Part shown: in pieces, positions 42,101-54,432 of the stretch
How positions within the stretch are numbered: position 1 is the stretch's first letter
Layout of the letters: each line of letters starts with the position of its first letter
Source of the DNA: Bryoerythrophyllum caledonicum
Taxonomy: Eukaryota > Streptophyta > Bryopsida > Pottiales > Pottiaceae
Length of the DNA stretch: 64,000 nt
Assembly (NCBI GenBank): GCA_963971425.1
Contig: OZ020525.1
Span: 15,506,187 to 15,570,186 of the forward strand
Direction of reading: 5' to 3'
Program-made: the position numbers and the translations under genes
Notes under the pieces: model-generated
Database searches by the model: none
Told to the model about the DNA's origin: nothing
What the model saw: the letters and a program-made list of their open reading frames with translations, nothing else

Positions 42101-44557
42101 TATTTGACTCATTGTTGGCTGCGTTCATTTTTTCACTGATTTCTCTCTGCAGGTGGGTGCACGTGGATGCCACAAGAGGGATCGTGGATGGAGCTGATCA
42201 AGTGGAAGGCGCAACAGCTGCATGCCGATCACCGTTGCGTTACGTTGTTGCTTTCGCGGGCGCTGGAGCTAAGGACGTGACACGAAGGTAATGACTATTC
42301 TCACGTTATGTCTAGCATTCTTTGGTTTTGTGTATATTTACTACTCATCTTTTCTTCTGAGTCCTCCAAACGCGAGTAAGTCAGCTACCAATGCTTATCT
42401 TAACATCTCATAACCCACAGTTTCTTCTAAAACGATTCTCTTGTCAAGCTTATGGATGCTAAAGTTGGGTAATGAATTTCCAGGTATGTGAATTTGTGGT
42501 CATCCATAGAGCCTCTCAGGGTGGATTCCGAATGGTGGGAGTCCATCATGACTCCTTTGAAGCAACTGGAGGCAGCTGCAACTTCGGGGCCTTCGGTATT
42601 ACCTGCACCCTCGGTGCCCTCCCAGGGAGCTCACAATGATACGAAACGCGAGGAGTCTCAATACGCTCCGCGTGCTGATCGAGAGGACATGGAACTGGAT
42701 ACCAAGCTCTTCACAGAGCCTCTGCCAACCAACCAACAGGTCTTCAATCCATCTCTTTCCCTCCTGTTTCTTTCTTGCTAAATGGTCGATATCAATGGCA
42801 GTGTTTGCTGATGTCATGGAACCATTTCAGGCTTATAAAACGCACCATCTTTATGTGCTGGAGAGGTGGCTGAAGAAGTACGAAACGGTGTATCCCAAAG
42901 GCCCAGTGCTTGGGTACTGTGCTGGCCAACCAGTCTTTCGGCGGAGCTCTGTGCAGACGTTGCATACCAGTGACCGCTGGCTTCGAGAAGGCCGCAAAGT
43001 GAAATCCGGGGAGCTTCCTGCCAAGGTTCGGTTTATTCAATAACATGTGCAACTCCTAAAAACTACCAACTTGCATATCATAGTTTCAATCTTAAAACAA
43101 AAAGAATGGATGGCTTTGAGTTTATGTAGGATCCTCAAATACCTGGTTTTGCTACAGATAGTGAAATCTCGAGCTGTGCCGAAACAAGACAGTGGTGAAG
43201 GCGAGGGGTCGATGCAAGAGGAAGGCAAGAAGGAGCCCATTATGGCTGAGTTGTTTGGGGAGTGGCAGACAGAGAAATATGAACTCCCTCGAGCAGTTGG
43301 TGGAATTGTGCCCAGAGTGAGAAACCGAAACCTGCTTCATAGAGTTCTTTTCAAAGTCACATAAAGTTTGAATAAGATACCCCCTCTTTTGACTACTTTT
43401 CCTCACCTAAATTGTTGAAACAGATCAGTTAAAGAGCTTAGTGGTCCCTAAACTCAATTTAAGGCATTTTTAATTGTCTTTGAGAGTGAAGAAAAAGCTT
43501 GCATGAGATCAACCATGAATATAAGCCGCCTTCCTCTTTTTGGACTAGTTCTAAAGAGGAGGTATATCATCACAAATAACTCTCATGTGTCAAAACTCTT
43601 TCTGTATGTTGGTGGCAACCATTTTTTCTGTGACTGAGGAGCGTCGGTCTTGTTGCAGAATGAACGTGGGCAGGTGGATGTCTGGTCAGAGAAGTGTCTA
43701 CCACCTGGAACTGTGCACCTAAGGTTCCCTCGTCTGGTTCCTGTGTGCCAACGCTTGGGAGTCGACTTTGCACCTGCCATGGTGGGATTCGAAATCCGGA
43801 GGGGCCACGCGGTGCCAGTGTTCGAAGGCCTCGTGGTTTGTGAAGAGTTCAAAGATGCAGTCATGGAGGTATGTCATGAATGGGTCATAGAGAGGGTTAC
43901 TTTGCGTATTTTATTTCTCACTAGCTTGCATCTCTACAGTTCGTAAAGTTTCAGTAAGAAACCCCCTCTTTTGACTTCTCTTCTGTCACTTTAAATAGTC
44001 ACTAGATCAACAGAAGAGCTTGGTGGTCTTATCCTCTAATTCTATCAATAGAAGAACTTGGTAGTCTCTGAACTCAAGCCAAAGTAGTTTTGGCCGGCTT
44101 TGAGGGTGAAGGAAGAGTTAGAATGAGATACTCTGAGGTAGTTGAGAACTAGTTAGAGGTGATTTTATTGATTCAACCTGAAAAAATGAATGACGTTCAA
44201 CAGGCATATTATGAATATGAGGATCAAAGGGCTGCTCAGCTGCTGAAGAAGAGAGAGGAGCAAGCAGCCACTCGGTGGCGCCAGCTCCTGCTCTCAGTGG
44301 CAACTCGCAAGCGCCTCCGAGAGACATATCAAGGAGATCCTTCGGAAGCCGCAACTGTCACCTCAAAACAGAAACTTTCTGACGGTCCGGGAGTAACAGG
44401 AACCATCATTCCAACCATGGATACCACAATGGAAGTCAAGGCAGTAGTAGATCATGTGCACCATTATGTTGAGACCAACGAGAGCTACGATGCGGAGTCT
44501 GGTATGACAACCAAGCGGTGTGAATGTGGGTCCATGATACAAGTTGAGGAAATGTAG
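39101..44557 (+). CDS. XPC: XPC/RAD4-type DNA damage recognition protein
   Basis: XPC/RAD4 detects helix-distorting lesions in the nucleus and starts global genome nucleotide excision repair. Exons by frame and splice sites: 39101-39143, 39275-about 39349, about 39382-39557, 39736-39885, 40049-40243, 40432-40524, 40628-40720, 40849-40977, 41121-41170, 41403-42011, 42153-42287, 42484-42739, 42831-43025, 43158-43316, 43659-43868, 44204-44557; roughly 970 residues. The start reads MRTRQ, like other plant homologues. Domains in order: a split transglutaminase-like fold (from DWEDG near 40088, ending WVHVDATRGIVDG at 42154), then BHD1 (TEPLPTNQQ, YVLERWLKKYE), BHD2 (LFGEWQTEKYELP, GQVDVWSEKCLPPGTVHL) and BHD3 (APAMVGFE, VFEGLVVCEEF). 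Exon 10 holds a basic, Arg-Gly-rich insertion. The exon 2/3 junction is uncertain. Confidence 0.92.
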
Positions 44558-45814
44558 GCTTGTTGCGTCCCTAGAATTTGTACATTGGTTTTACTATCTC
44601 TTCACAGATTTTTTTAGTGAGTGATTGTAGCATGAGACTGTGGCTGTGTTATCATTGTTGCTGGTCCATTGACATTGAACTTCAACCAAGTGTTGAAGTG
44701 GCTTGAAGATAAATTTTTGAAAATTCTACTGAGAGTAGAACACATGTTTTCTTTGGGGGGTGTATTGATCTATATTATGGGGGAAAAGTTACGGTGCTTC
44801 AAACATCAAAAGCTCCAGTTTGGGGGAGGATACTGTAGGGCTGAATAGTAGAATTTTTTTGAGACGGGTAGCGGCAAAGGAAAGTTGTTGGCAACCCTCT
44901 TCATTCTAACTTAAAAAAACCTATAGAAATTAAGGATTTTACTTTGTGCTCGTTCTTGTAGTTTAACCTTTAATCTCTATTATACACTTTTTCCTCATAT
45001 GAGTAAATAGCTAAGTGTAGCATTTGTGGATGGATCTCATAAGAACTTGATAGAAGTAAAAACTTAGAAGAGAACTTGGTAACTTCAGCCTTATCAACAC
45101 CTCCATCCACGTCAGCAGAGGTTATAAGTTAGGGGAAGTTTATAATTTAGCAAATTATAATTTAATCTGAGGGATGAGTGCACAGAACACACCAAAAAAA
45201 GAAAAAAAAGCACAAGCCAATAAAGTGAACCCCATCACCGTTGACTACCAGTCAAACTCCATTGAGATCCCCAAATCAGATAAATTCTCATGAAAAGACG
45301 CCAAGACCTGGATCAGGACCTGGAGCTCAAGCCTCTTCACCTTTCCCTCTCTCTCTCGTCTCCCAGTCTTCTACTTGTCTTGCTGTTCTCACACACTGAT
45401 GGATTCTCAAACCCTGCTATTTCCCACCTCCTCTAAACCCCAATAGAGCCAAATCCCAACCACTTCTCATACCTCTCTTCTGCTTAGGTAAAAAAAAATC
45501 TCTATTTTTTTTTCCATTTTTTCCCCCTACATAAGTGGCGTTTTTTGGGTGAAGTAGAGATCAATTTTTTCTGATTAGATTCATCTGCTTTTCCGTCTAG
45601 GAAATTGAGCTGGAGGTTTAGGATTTTGGGGTTATTTGGAGAGTATTGACTGAGTTTGGGAGAGGGGTTGGTAGGAGTTAGGGTGATTTATTTTCTTCTG
45701 CGATGTGAGTGTTTTTTTGGTGTTTTTTTTTTGGGTGTTTTTGAAGTTTTTTGGTGGAATTGTGGGTTTTTAGGGTTTTGGGTTTTGGGGGTTTTTTGGG
45801 GGGAGGTGGTGGAG
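44558..45814. other. XPC 3' region and CLP1 promoter/leader
   Basis: No gene is seen. The left part is AT-rich 3' flank; near 45110-45180 an ATAAGTTA/ATAATTTA-rich segment resembles others near 36600 and 58370. A CT-rich tract (45330-45370) and T- and G-rich runs before the CLP1 ATG probably belong to the promoter and 5' leader. Confidence 0.5.
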
Positions 45815-48800
45815 ATGGCAGCGAGCGCGGGGGCGGGAGTGACAGGCGGGGGCGGGGGCGGGAGCGCGACGCGCAAGTTCAAGCTGCAGAAGGAGAACGA
45901 GCTGCGCGTCGAGGTGGGCATGGATTCGCCGCTCAAGCTTCAGCTCGTGAACGGGACGGCGGAAATCTTCGGCACCGAGCTGCCGCCCATGTTTTGGATG
46001 ACGTTTCCTGCCGCTCACAAATTTGCAGTAAGTCTGAGTTGTGTTGCAATAATCGCTCTATAATGATGGCAGCGGATTTGAATTCAGAAAGAAAAACTTA
46101 GATCGTGGATTCATTCCTGGTTTTTGAATTCAGTGTCGGATCGTCGTTCCTTTGATTTATTCCTGGATCATTTGATGCCAAAGGTTTATCAAGGTTAGGG
46201 TTTAAGGTAGAGGTAGTGTTTCAAACGTGCTACCTAAAAATCATCATTTCTGAACTTGCAGGTGTTCACTTGGCATGGATGCACAATTGAGTTGGATGGC
46301 GTCTCTGAAGTTGCCTATGTTGCTGACGAGGTAAATGCATCTTCCTTTGCATGTTTAGTCGCCCGAAGTCTGAATAAGCTACTTCCTCTTTTTTTAATTA
46401 GAATCACCTCCAAGCAGTGCTCAATATATCTGAAATCTGCTCAATGAAGAGAAAGGCGACTAATATGTATGTAATAATACTCAAAGACGGGTAGAACCAT
46501 TTTGACTTGAGTTTCGAGACCACCAAATGAGGATTATAATTGAAAGACCACCCAGCTCTTTTATTGATCCATATAACTCTGCAGAGTACTGAAAACTGGG
46601 GTATCTTATTGGAATTTGGGTGGCTTCAAAAACAAGTCTACTGTCTGCTATTAAGATATTTCTTCATGTTTTTGTTAAGTTTCCATGATAGTAAAGATGA
46701 GGCTTTGACTCTATCAAGACAGGCATTCTTTGGTGTGCGGGTGTTGTGGGGCACAGACGCCAATGGTCAGCTACGTGAATGTGCATGCAGTGCTTGAGCG
46801 ACGGCGCAGAAAAGCCAAGGATGCGCTCTCTGCATCTGATGCTCCCACCTCCAATTCCCCTGCAGTATGTTCCATTTTTCATGCTACTCTTCATCTTATG
46901 GTTAAAATACTCTCCATCGTCCAGCCAGTATGTGATGAAGAATTACGGTTCTAGCACCTTATGTAAGTGTGAGGCCCTGCATGTCTCTTCTTTCAGTCTT
47001 TTTTTTACAGTTTCAATATGATTTTGGCAGGGTCCCAGATGTATTGTGGTAGGGCCTACAGATTGTGGGAAGAGCTGCTTGGTGCGGATGCTACTCGGTT
47101 GGGCTACGAGAGAAGGCTGGAAGCCAACCTATGCAGACCTGGACATAGGTCAGGGTTCAATCACAATACCCGGGACAGTGTCCGCTACGCCAGTTGAGAT
47201 GCCTGTACACCCTATTGAGGGAGTTCCACTTGATCTGCCCCTTGTGTACTTCTACGGACACACTACGCCAAGGTGAGTTCTAAAATGTAGAGGAAAATAA
47301 AATTATTGTTTTCTGAAAAATTTAATCATTTTATGATCTTTTTATGATTTTAGATCATTTTTCCCCTAATGTTTTCTACATATTGGAGGAGAATTAGTCA
47401 ATATTTTCATCAATCCTTGTGAAAAAATTTGGGTGTATTTTGAGGATTTTATGTTCATTTATTGATAGTTTGCAGGTGATTGTGCAGTGTGAATTTAGAC
47501 TTGTATAAGGTATTGGTGAAAGAGTTGGCCCGGACTTTGGATATACAATCAGCGTCAAATCCCGAGGTTCAAGCTGCTGGCATGGTGATTAATACCATGG
47601 GTTGGGTAGATGGAGTTGGCTATGAGGTTAGCAATTTGCACCTTTGCAAATAGTATGATGGATCATATGTGTAGTTGGGAAATAGGTGTTGTTTATTTGA
47701 TCGATGTGACTGATAGTTGTTTTCTAACCTCATACAACTTGTAACTGTTGCAATCACTTATTGGAAAGTAGAGATGTGTACAAACAAATTTAGCGTGTTT
47801 GGTTCAAAAGTGGGTATTGACTGGGATGGACACTTTGTGGGATGATTATGGGTTCAGTTGCTTTTGCATGCCATTGAGACATTGCGAGCGGATGTTGTGT
47901 TGGTACTTGGACAGGTACAATTTTCAGCTCAAGCTTTATATGGCTAATCTTGTTTCTAAACGATAAATTGTTGTATTGATTTGTGTATGTCGTTCGTACT
48001 ACTTTTCCTCACATACAAGTGTGTCAGGTTCACTATGTAAGTGGGTTCAATCAAGTGCTGATTTTGAATTTTTTTCATTTCCGCAGGAGAAATTGTACAG
48101 CATGCTTCAGGAGGTCCTGAAAGTAAGGCCTGGTGTTGATATTGTGAAGTTACACAAGTCTGGTGGTGTTGTAAATCGCAACTCAAAGTACCGACAACGG
48201 ACTCGTGTTCAGAAGACTAAGGTATTATGGCTTGCCAGAAATCCTCTTGATTCTTCAATACTTGACTTCATTTGTCTAGGATGTGTATGAGAGGGGTACG
48301 AAGGGCATATTTCTTGTTCTGGAAAAGCTGTTCGGTATTCTTTAGAATTTTCTCACTCCTTTAGTTTGTTCAAGTACTGTTGTCCCTCTCTATCATGACA
48401 TGTTTGGGAAGCCCCACAGAAACGACTCGTCATACGTGTATTGCTTGAAACAACAATATCGTCATATCATGGAGCATCATTTTATAGAGCGTAGAGTGTA
48501 CCTGATATCTCTTCTGTAATTGTTAACATATTTGAAGCACAGGATGCAGGCGTCATAGTATTTAGATGCATTGTAAAGAGTAGGTGCTTCACCCATATCT
48601 CGCAGTCTTTTTTCCTTGATACTAACCCTCTGTCTGCAGGAGTACTTTTATGGGCTGTCGAATGATCTCTCTCCCCACTCCTCGGTCGCCAATTTCAGTG
48701 ACCTGCAAGTGTTCCGCATTGGTGGTGGTCCTCAAGCCCCTAGATCAGCGTTACCGATCGGTGCAGAACCCACAGCAGATCCGACTCGTGTTGTACCTGT

Positions 48801-49393
48801 GAGCTTCAGCCGTGACTTGTTACACGTTGTACTGGCTGTCTCCTTCGCCAAGGACCCGGAACATCTCCTTTCAAGGTGCTTACAACCTCATATTCATGCA
48901 TAGGAACAGTCTTGCCGTGATTTCTAGCATTGCACCCTTGTTTTTTAAATACAGGCCTGTTCCAATCATTGACTACATGACCTGCATATGCCTTCCAAAT
49001 TATTTTTGCCCAAATCTTATGACCTGCAGCCCGACATTCTTTTCTGTGCGATATATTGATCGGGCAAGGGGTTGAGTATGTGTGCAGTAATGTTGCTGGC
49101 TTCATCTATATCAACGAGATTGACATGCAAAGGTGAGTCTCATCTCTTACATTTACCTCAAACATTGTGATGCTTTTCTATGGTATTTCATATATTCTTG
49201 ACTTTTCAGTCATAATTCAATCTAGTTTTATTAGGTTTGGTATCAGGTTCAGTAGTTATAATATGACACAAGCTTCCTGTAGATTAAAGCAAATCATTTG
49301 TATTGCAGGAAGAAGGTGACGTACATGGCTCCTTGCCCAGGACCTCTTCCAAGCCAGTTGCTTCTTGCTGGTTCGCTTGCTTGGACAGAGTGA
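45815..49393 (+). CDS. CLP1: CLP1 polyribonucleotide 5'-hydroxyl kinase / cleavage factor subunit
   Basis: CLP1 proteins bind ATP, act in mRNA 3'-end cleavage, and in several lineages phosphorylate RNA 5' ends in tRNA splicing. Exons: 45815-46027, 46262-46330, 46757-46864, 47031-47272, 47488-47626, 47858-47914, 48087-48221, 48640-48875, 49088-49132, 49309-49393. The total of 1329 nt gives 442 residues, about the size of known plant CLP1. Landmarks: an N-terminal beta domain (ENELRVEV, FTWHGCTIELDG); a Walker A loop GPTDCGKSC in exon 4, with Cys where many homologues have Thr after GKS; the DLDIGQGSITIPG strand; FYGHTTP; AAGMVINTMGW; VDIVKLHKSGGVV; and a C-terminal domain with DLQVFRIGGGPQAPRSALP. 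All introns are GT-AG and the phases agree. The ATG at 45815 is chosen because the Gly-rich start and KFKLQKENELRVEV follow it. Confidence 0.95.
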
Positions 49394-50870
49394 AGAAAGT
49401 CTTGTGTTATCAGTTGCGGCAGCACTTTTTTGTAACATGGTATAAATTATATTCTCAGCTCTGAGTTTGCAGATCTCAACTTGTATATGAAGGTGACCGT
49501 CGAAATGGATTTATTTGTTTGGTTGCATTAGGTGTTGGAAGGTTCAAGATTCATGGTTTGCCCTTACTTGATGACTATTTTTAATTTATATTTCTTAGCA
49601 CTCTAGTATTTAACCCCTGAAAGACCATCTACCCTCAGGAAGTTTTCCATTTTGGGCAGGTTTCTGTGGTTTCAATTTGATCATGAATCTCTGAATCTTT
49701 TTAATGGAGATGGGTCATAGTAGTAGCTTCGTGGAAGTATAATTCTTTTTCACATTGGATTTGTAGAAAGAAAGTTAATATGCTATTTTAAGTGCTAAAC
49801 TAGGGATTCTTGGTAGCTCCCAAATTTTTGTTACAAGCTTTTATTAATATTGAGATTTTTCATATAAATAAAAAACATTTTTTTTTTGTGAGGTTGTAAA
49901 GAAAAGTCTTGCCTTTAGTATAAAAAAGCATTTCAATCCAAGTCAAACACTCTCAAACATTGTTTGATAAGATACCAAAAAAAGATTTTGGTTTTCCACA
50001 TAATAATTAAAGATATTAATTCCTCTTGTATTTTATTCTTTCTACAACATGACATTGTGGTGTAAACCTCCTTATTGACCGTCCATATTCTCATTCTAAA
50101 ACACATCAAGTTCTCAAATTTTTAAAAAAGTATTGGCAAGTTTTGGACTCCCACTTGTTGCAATTTTTCAAATATGCTAAATTCCTTCTCTACCTCTAAA
50201 AATTGGTGTACAAGGAATTAATCTTGTGTTCGATAATATTGTGTTCGATACAATATAGACCTATGAATTGCAGAAATTTGGTACCAAGTGAAGTCAAAGT
50301 GTGTTGATCCTCTCAACATAGGGGGAACAATTTTCTATATTTCAAACATAATTATAATCTATCAATCCTTTTAGTCAAAGAATAGGAAATTTTGAGAGCA
50401 TGTTCTTTTATTTGTCTAAATTAACATCCTACGGTTCAAATTGGGAATGATTTTCTTTCTGTGTATGGTTCAAATCCTTTCCACTTGAATCGACAATTCT
50501 GTAGTGTAAAGACAACTCCATGTGATTTGATGTAATTATATTTAGTGAGACTTAGCAAGTATTGAATACCGCGTTACTGATTACACCGTTTGGAAGTGAA
50601 GCCACTTTTTTTTGTGGTTCAAACCAAACTCCACAATTTCATATTGTTGGAGTAATAATGAGATATATGGGAATTGTTGATGAATTGCAGTATATTCTTC
50701 AACTGTCTTTTGCAGTTAGGGATGTGAGACATAAAAAAAGGTTCATGTGAATCAAGTTGGGACAAAAGATGAGATTGAGGAGGAGATATACTACATGGAA
50801 ATATACTACAGTGAGTACATTGCCATATGTTTTGAAGCTAATTTACAGTTTTCTGGCATTCGGTTTTTAC
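49394..50870. repeat. AT-rich region with dispersed repeat copies
   Basis: No gene is seen. The stretch at 49920-50110 matches, in reverse complement, about 61200-61390 (shared words include CATTCTAAAACA, GTGTAAACCT and CCAAGTCAAACA). The stretch at 50425-50525 resembles 35500-35590. These are parts of uncharacterised dispersed repeats. Confidence 0.6.
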
Positions 50871-50875
50871 ATACA

Positions 50876-50936
50876 TCTCCCTCGCACCTGATCCTAGCTG
50901 GTTTTCAGAAATTGAAAGCAACAGGTGCGAGGGAGA
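50876..50936. repeat. Perfect 15-bp inverted repeat with 31-nt loop
   Basis: TCTCCCTCGCACCTG at 50876-50890 is exactly complementary to CAGGTGCGAGGGAGA at 50922-50936. A transcript would form a strong GC-rich hairpin. The surroundings are AT-rich and no gene is assigned. Confidence 0.9.
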
Positions 50937-51311
50937 GCGTTGCGCAGCAACTGTGATGACGAGGCAGTTTAGAAAACGCTAGAAGTATCAGAAGCTTGTA
51001 TGAATTGCGAACCAAAGATCATGAGGTGCGGCCACAATACGATGAATGAAGTCAGGATTTATTTATGTATTACCGGTTTCTCTCACATCGTTGGATGAGG
51101 CGTTGAGACAACAAGCGTGGCACACCGCATGTGCACACGGTCCGGGTGGTGCCGTATCACAGGAACCACGCGACTGCCCGAGTCCACGGCTGAACGCCGG
51201 AGATAATACAGCTAGCGCACAGAAGGTCCTTCGTTCTACGTTCTCATGTGTTCACTTCTCAAACTGTACGTCAACTCCCCACTCACACCCTTTCACCTTA
51301 AGACCGCTGAT

Positions 51312-51834
51312 CTAGGCGCCACAGGTACACGCAGTCACGGTCTTGGTACTCTCTTCCTCACACGCGTTCTCGAGCTTGTACTAGGCCTTGATCACGCAGT
51401 CCATCTAGGTCACCAGCTCTCTCGCGGCTACACACTGGATGTTTCCCTGGGGGAGGCAGCCATCGGTGAAGGTGACCGCGCTGCCCCCGTACGTGATCTT
51501 CTGGGCCTTGGTGGCCTGGGCTTGCAGGTACGGCGCGGTGACGAGGGTGCGACAGATGGTGCCGCACACGCGGCCCGCCCTCCGGGTCCTTGGAGCTGTC
51601 GCTCACCGTCACTGGCAGGCTCTTGCCACAGTTGTCCACGGCTGTGTACTTGGTGGTATCTGGCAGAGGGTGTCCGGGGCAGAGGCTGACGGCGTCTTCA
51701 TCAGGCTTGCCGTCACTGAAGAACGTCACCTTATCCTTGTCGCATTGGCAGGGCGAGAAGCAGAAGTCCGCGTGGCTGAGGCCGCATGACGTGCCTGTAG
51801 TGCGTAGGGGTACGCCCGGTGTGTCGAAAGTGCA
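51312..51834 (-). pseudogene. Decayed cysteine-rich protein gene, unrecognised
   Basis: On the minus strand a GC-rich stretch reads as a cysteine-rich protein of about 170 residues, with segments such as CGLSHADFCFSPCQCDKDK, NCGKSLPVTVSD, CGTICRTLVTAPYL, ITYGGSAVTFTDGCLPQGNIQC and, at the end, CTCGA. One frameshift near 51577 and two in-frame stops (near 51410 and 51385) interrupt it. It opens at 51834 without an ATG, so it is a terminal exon or a fragment. Many cysteines suggest a secreted, disulfide-bonded protein, but I do not recognise the family. Third codon positions are GC-rich, as in PDCD2. Confidence 0.55.
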
Positions 51835-53035
51835 TCGTTATCATAGTTGCTGCTAGACGGCTCAACCCGTTTCCTGGCAGCATGCTGACAGCCGCAGTGA
51901 TCATCAAAACTCTCTGTCCAGATATGAAAGGAGTTTTCCTGAGCTCTACCTTGGCTGCCGTGGCGTTAAAAATACGCTGATCTTACGTTTGATCTACTTA
52001 TTAGTCTAGCTAGCAGATAGTCATGGTTCAATCCTGTGAACATGATCACTCTAGTTACTTACCGGCATCCAAAAGACGAATCTCATCAGTTTCTTGAAAC
52101 GTATGTCTTGTTAATCTGCAGATGCTCACATCTTCGAATGAACGGTTTGACAGCCTCCTCCAGCTGAGTTCAGAAAGAATCTCGTGATCTAAGTCACGAA
52201 ATTTACCACGCCTGAAAGCATTGCAAGGTTGGTGAAATTTTGCAACATGCTGATTTTTTCTACTGAATATATGGACAACCAATCATTTCACGACTCAGAT
52301 CAAGTCAGTACACAGCTCAAGACTATTGTTTATTTTTTTTTTTGGGACACAAATGAACCAAAAAAAATGGGGTCCACAGTATTCTACGTGTTTGGTGTCG
52401 TATTTGAAGTTTGAACATGAAAAGATGTTAGTTGGAGATCCCCTTTTTCCAAAGCTGTAAGTTTTGCTAAACTTTAATAAAATTTTGGTATTCTACAAAG
52501 TAAAGTACATACCTTAAATATACGGTTCCCAACGTTCAAGGGTTACCCTCTGCGTTGGTCGGATTTGTACACAATTCATTCAAAATGGAGACTTTCCAAA
52601 AAAATTGGAAAATATAAGGGATTTGTCTAAGGTCACACCCATGTAATGCCAAGGTCATATCCATGTGATATCTAGGAAATACTTATGCAACACCAAGGTG
52701 ATACCCGTTGTGTCTAAACCACTGTAGATGGGAAAAAATAATTAATTGGACAAAGAGTGTCCGAACCTGACCGATGCGTATGGTAATCAACATTCTAAGG
52801 CCATGACAAAATGACCAAATTTTACAACTCATCCTATATCCGGCCATAATTAGATTCTATTCTATATCCTCATGAAAGAAGCAATGACTATACTCCTGAA
52901 ATTACAATTCCACTGTCGACCCTCATGGATGTTGAGTTTGATGAAGATGTTCCGTTGTTGACACACACACAGTATTTCATGATGCGAAACTATTATGCAG
53001 ACATAGATAGTGGGCAAGTGGATATGGGCCAAGGA
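51835..53035. other. AT-rich intergenic DNA, nothing recognised
   Basis: Short open frames only, with no family motif or repeat that I can name. Confidence 0.5.
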
Positions 53036-53043
53036 CCAGCAGT

Positions 53044-53215
53044 GAGCGCCGCCCGGCACGCACTTCCACCAGTTCGTGGTGCCGCCGATTGCCCAGACTG
53101 CACGCACCTACGGCATGTTGGCCGGCACTGCCATCAAAGACCTGCGCGCCTGCGAGATGAACATGCAGCACCACTCCGTGCACGCCTGCCATGGCGGCGG
53201 TCTCGTCCACTTCTT
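53044..53215 (+). pseudogene. GC-rich exon-like fragment, unrecognised
   Basis: An isolated block with strongly GC-biased third positions encodes a segment containing [39 protein letters not shown] and HGGG. No start, splice partners or known family are evident. AT-rich DNA begins directly after it, so it looks like the relic of one exon. Several His and Cys residues are notable. Confidence 0.4.
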
Positions 53216-53219
53216 TAGT

Positions 53220-54355
53220 CTTGAACAAGTCCTCCACTTTTGTCTTGAACAACCACTTGAAGGTCTTCTTGTTTCGTGTTAAACATCCACTTTCAGACAT
53301 ATTTCTATGATTGGTCAGATCGAGGTCTCAGATTGAGGAGTTTAATCATGATAGGTTCCAGTGTACAGCGCTGCCCATCTTTTGCCAAATGATGCCTCAG
53401 CGTCGCATTCTTCGCAGATGTAATCATACAACTGAGGCTTTTGGAAAGAGATCTAAATGTAACTTGATGCCTGGACTTTCTCGTAGTTGACCTTGAACAA
53501 CCACAACGTGTGTTTCATGGACCATGATCAGTATGTGGGCTCACGTTGAGGAGTTAGACGATAGTCACGAGATTTGTATAGCACAACCCTCTTGTGCCGA
53601 GAAAACACAACTTAGCATTATGGTCTATGTTGGTGACATAATGACATTCGTTGTCAAGACTGAGCTTTCAATGTTTTTCATCAGATAATTTCTACTGAAG
53701 TCATTGCCTTGTAAAATATTTCCTGGTGCCAGGACTTCGACGTCAAGAGCGCACCAGAAGAAAGGAAATCCTGGGACCGCCTGAATAGCATGATATGTTT
53801 CTGATTCGTTGATGACATTAGTAAGTGTGGTGTCAAGATGGTAAGACCGGAGCCCAATATAGGACAGGGCGCCTCAACAATGCCTGTAAGGCAGGTTGAC
53901 TTGTGTAAAGATTCGAGTCAATGGCATGGTCCGGAAATCTGGGAGAACAGGGTGTACAACTGGACATTGTCAAAAATAGTGGTAACAAATCCCCATGCGC
54001 GGCAGATTGTGCTATTCTTATATACAATGCGCTCCTTCGGGCTGGACTGGTTGGTTGATTAGCCCTTGCGTTGCTAAATAAGGATTGATATACAACCTTG
54101 CGCATCAAATAAAGCGTATTATTCAGGTAACATGCTTTCCGGGTCGGATTACGTCCGAGTTTGAAACAAGGGCCGAGGAGCCACGTATGAATTACTATCA
54201 GCATTTCATACGTTTCACACACAATGTGTTTCATCCTGATCACGTAGCACTTGACAGAGACATGAGATCTGGAACCAGAATCCCTCGAAACCGGCTCTCT
54301 CATGTGCCAAACGTGGCACTGAACTTCGCAGCAGGTGTATACATTTTTTCCACTC
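53220..54355. other. Intergenic DNA upstream of the extensin gene
   Basis: No supported gene. The short open frames on both strands show no recognisable motif. Confidence 0.5.
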
Positions 54356-54358
54356 GAG

Positions 54359-54369
54359 CACTATATAAG
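54359..54369 (+). promoter_or_regulatory. TATA box of the extensin gene
   Basis: CTATATAAGAG lies about 65-75 bp before the ATG at 54433, a normal distance for a plant TATA box with a short leader. Confidence 0.75.
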
Positions 54370-54432
54370 AGCGTTCTCTCCTGCATCCACTTCACTCTTA
54401 TTCCTGTGTAGTACGCCTGCTCTCCAGCCATC

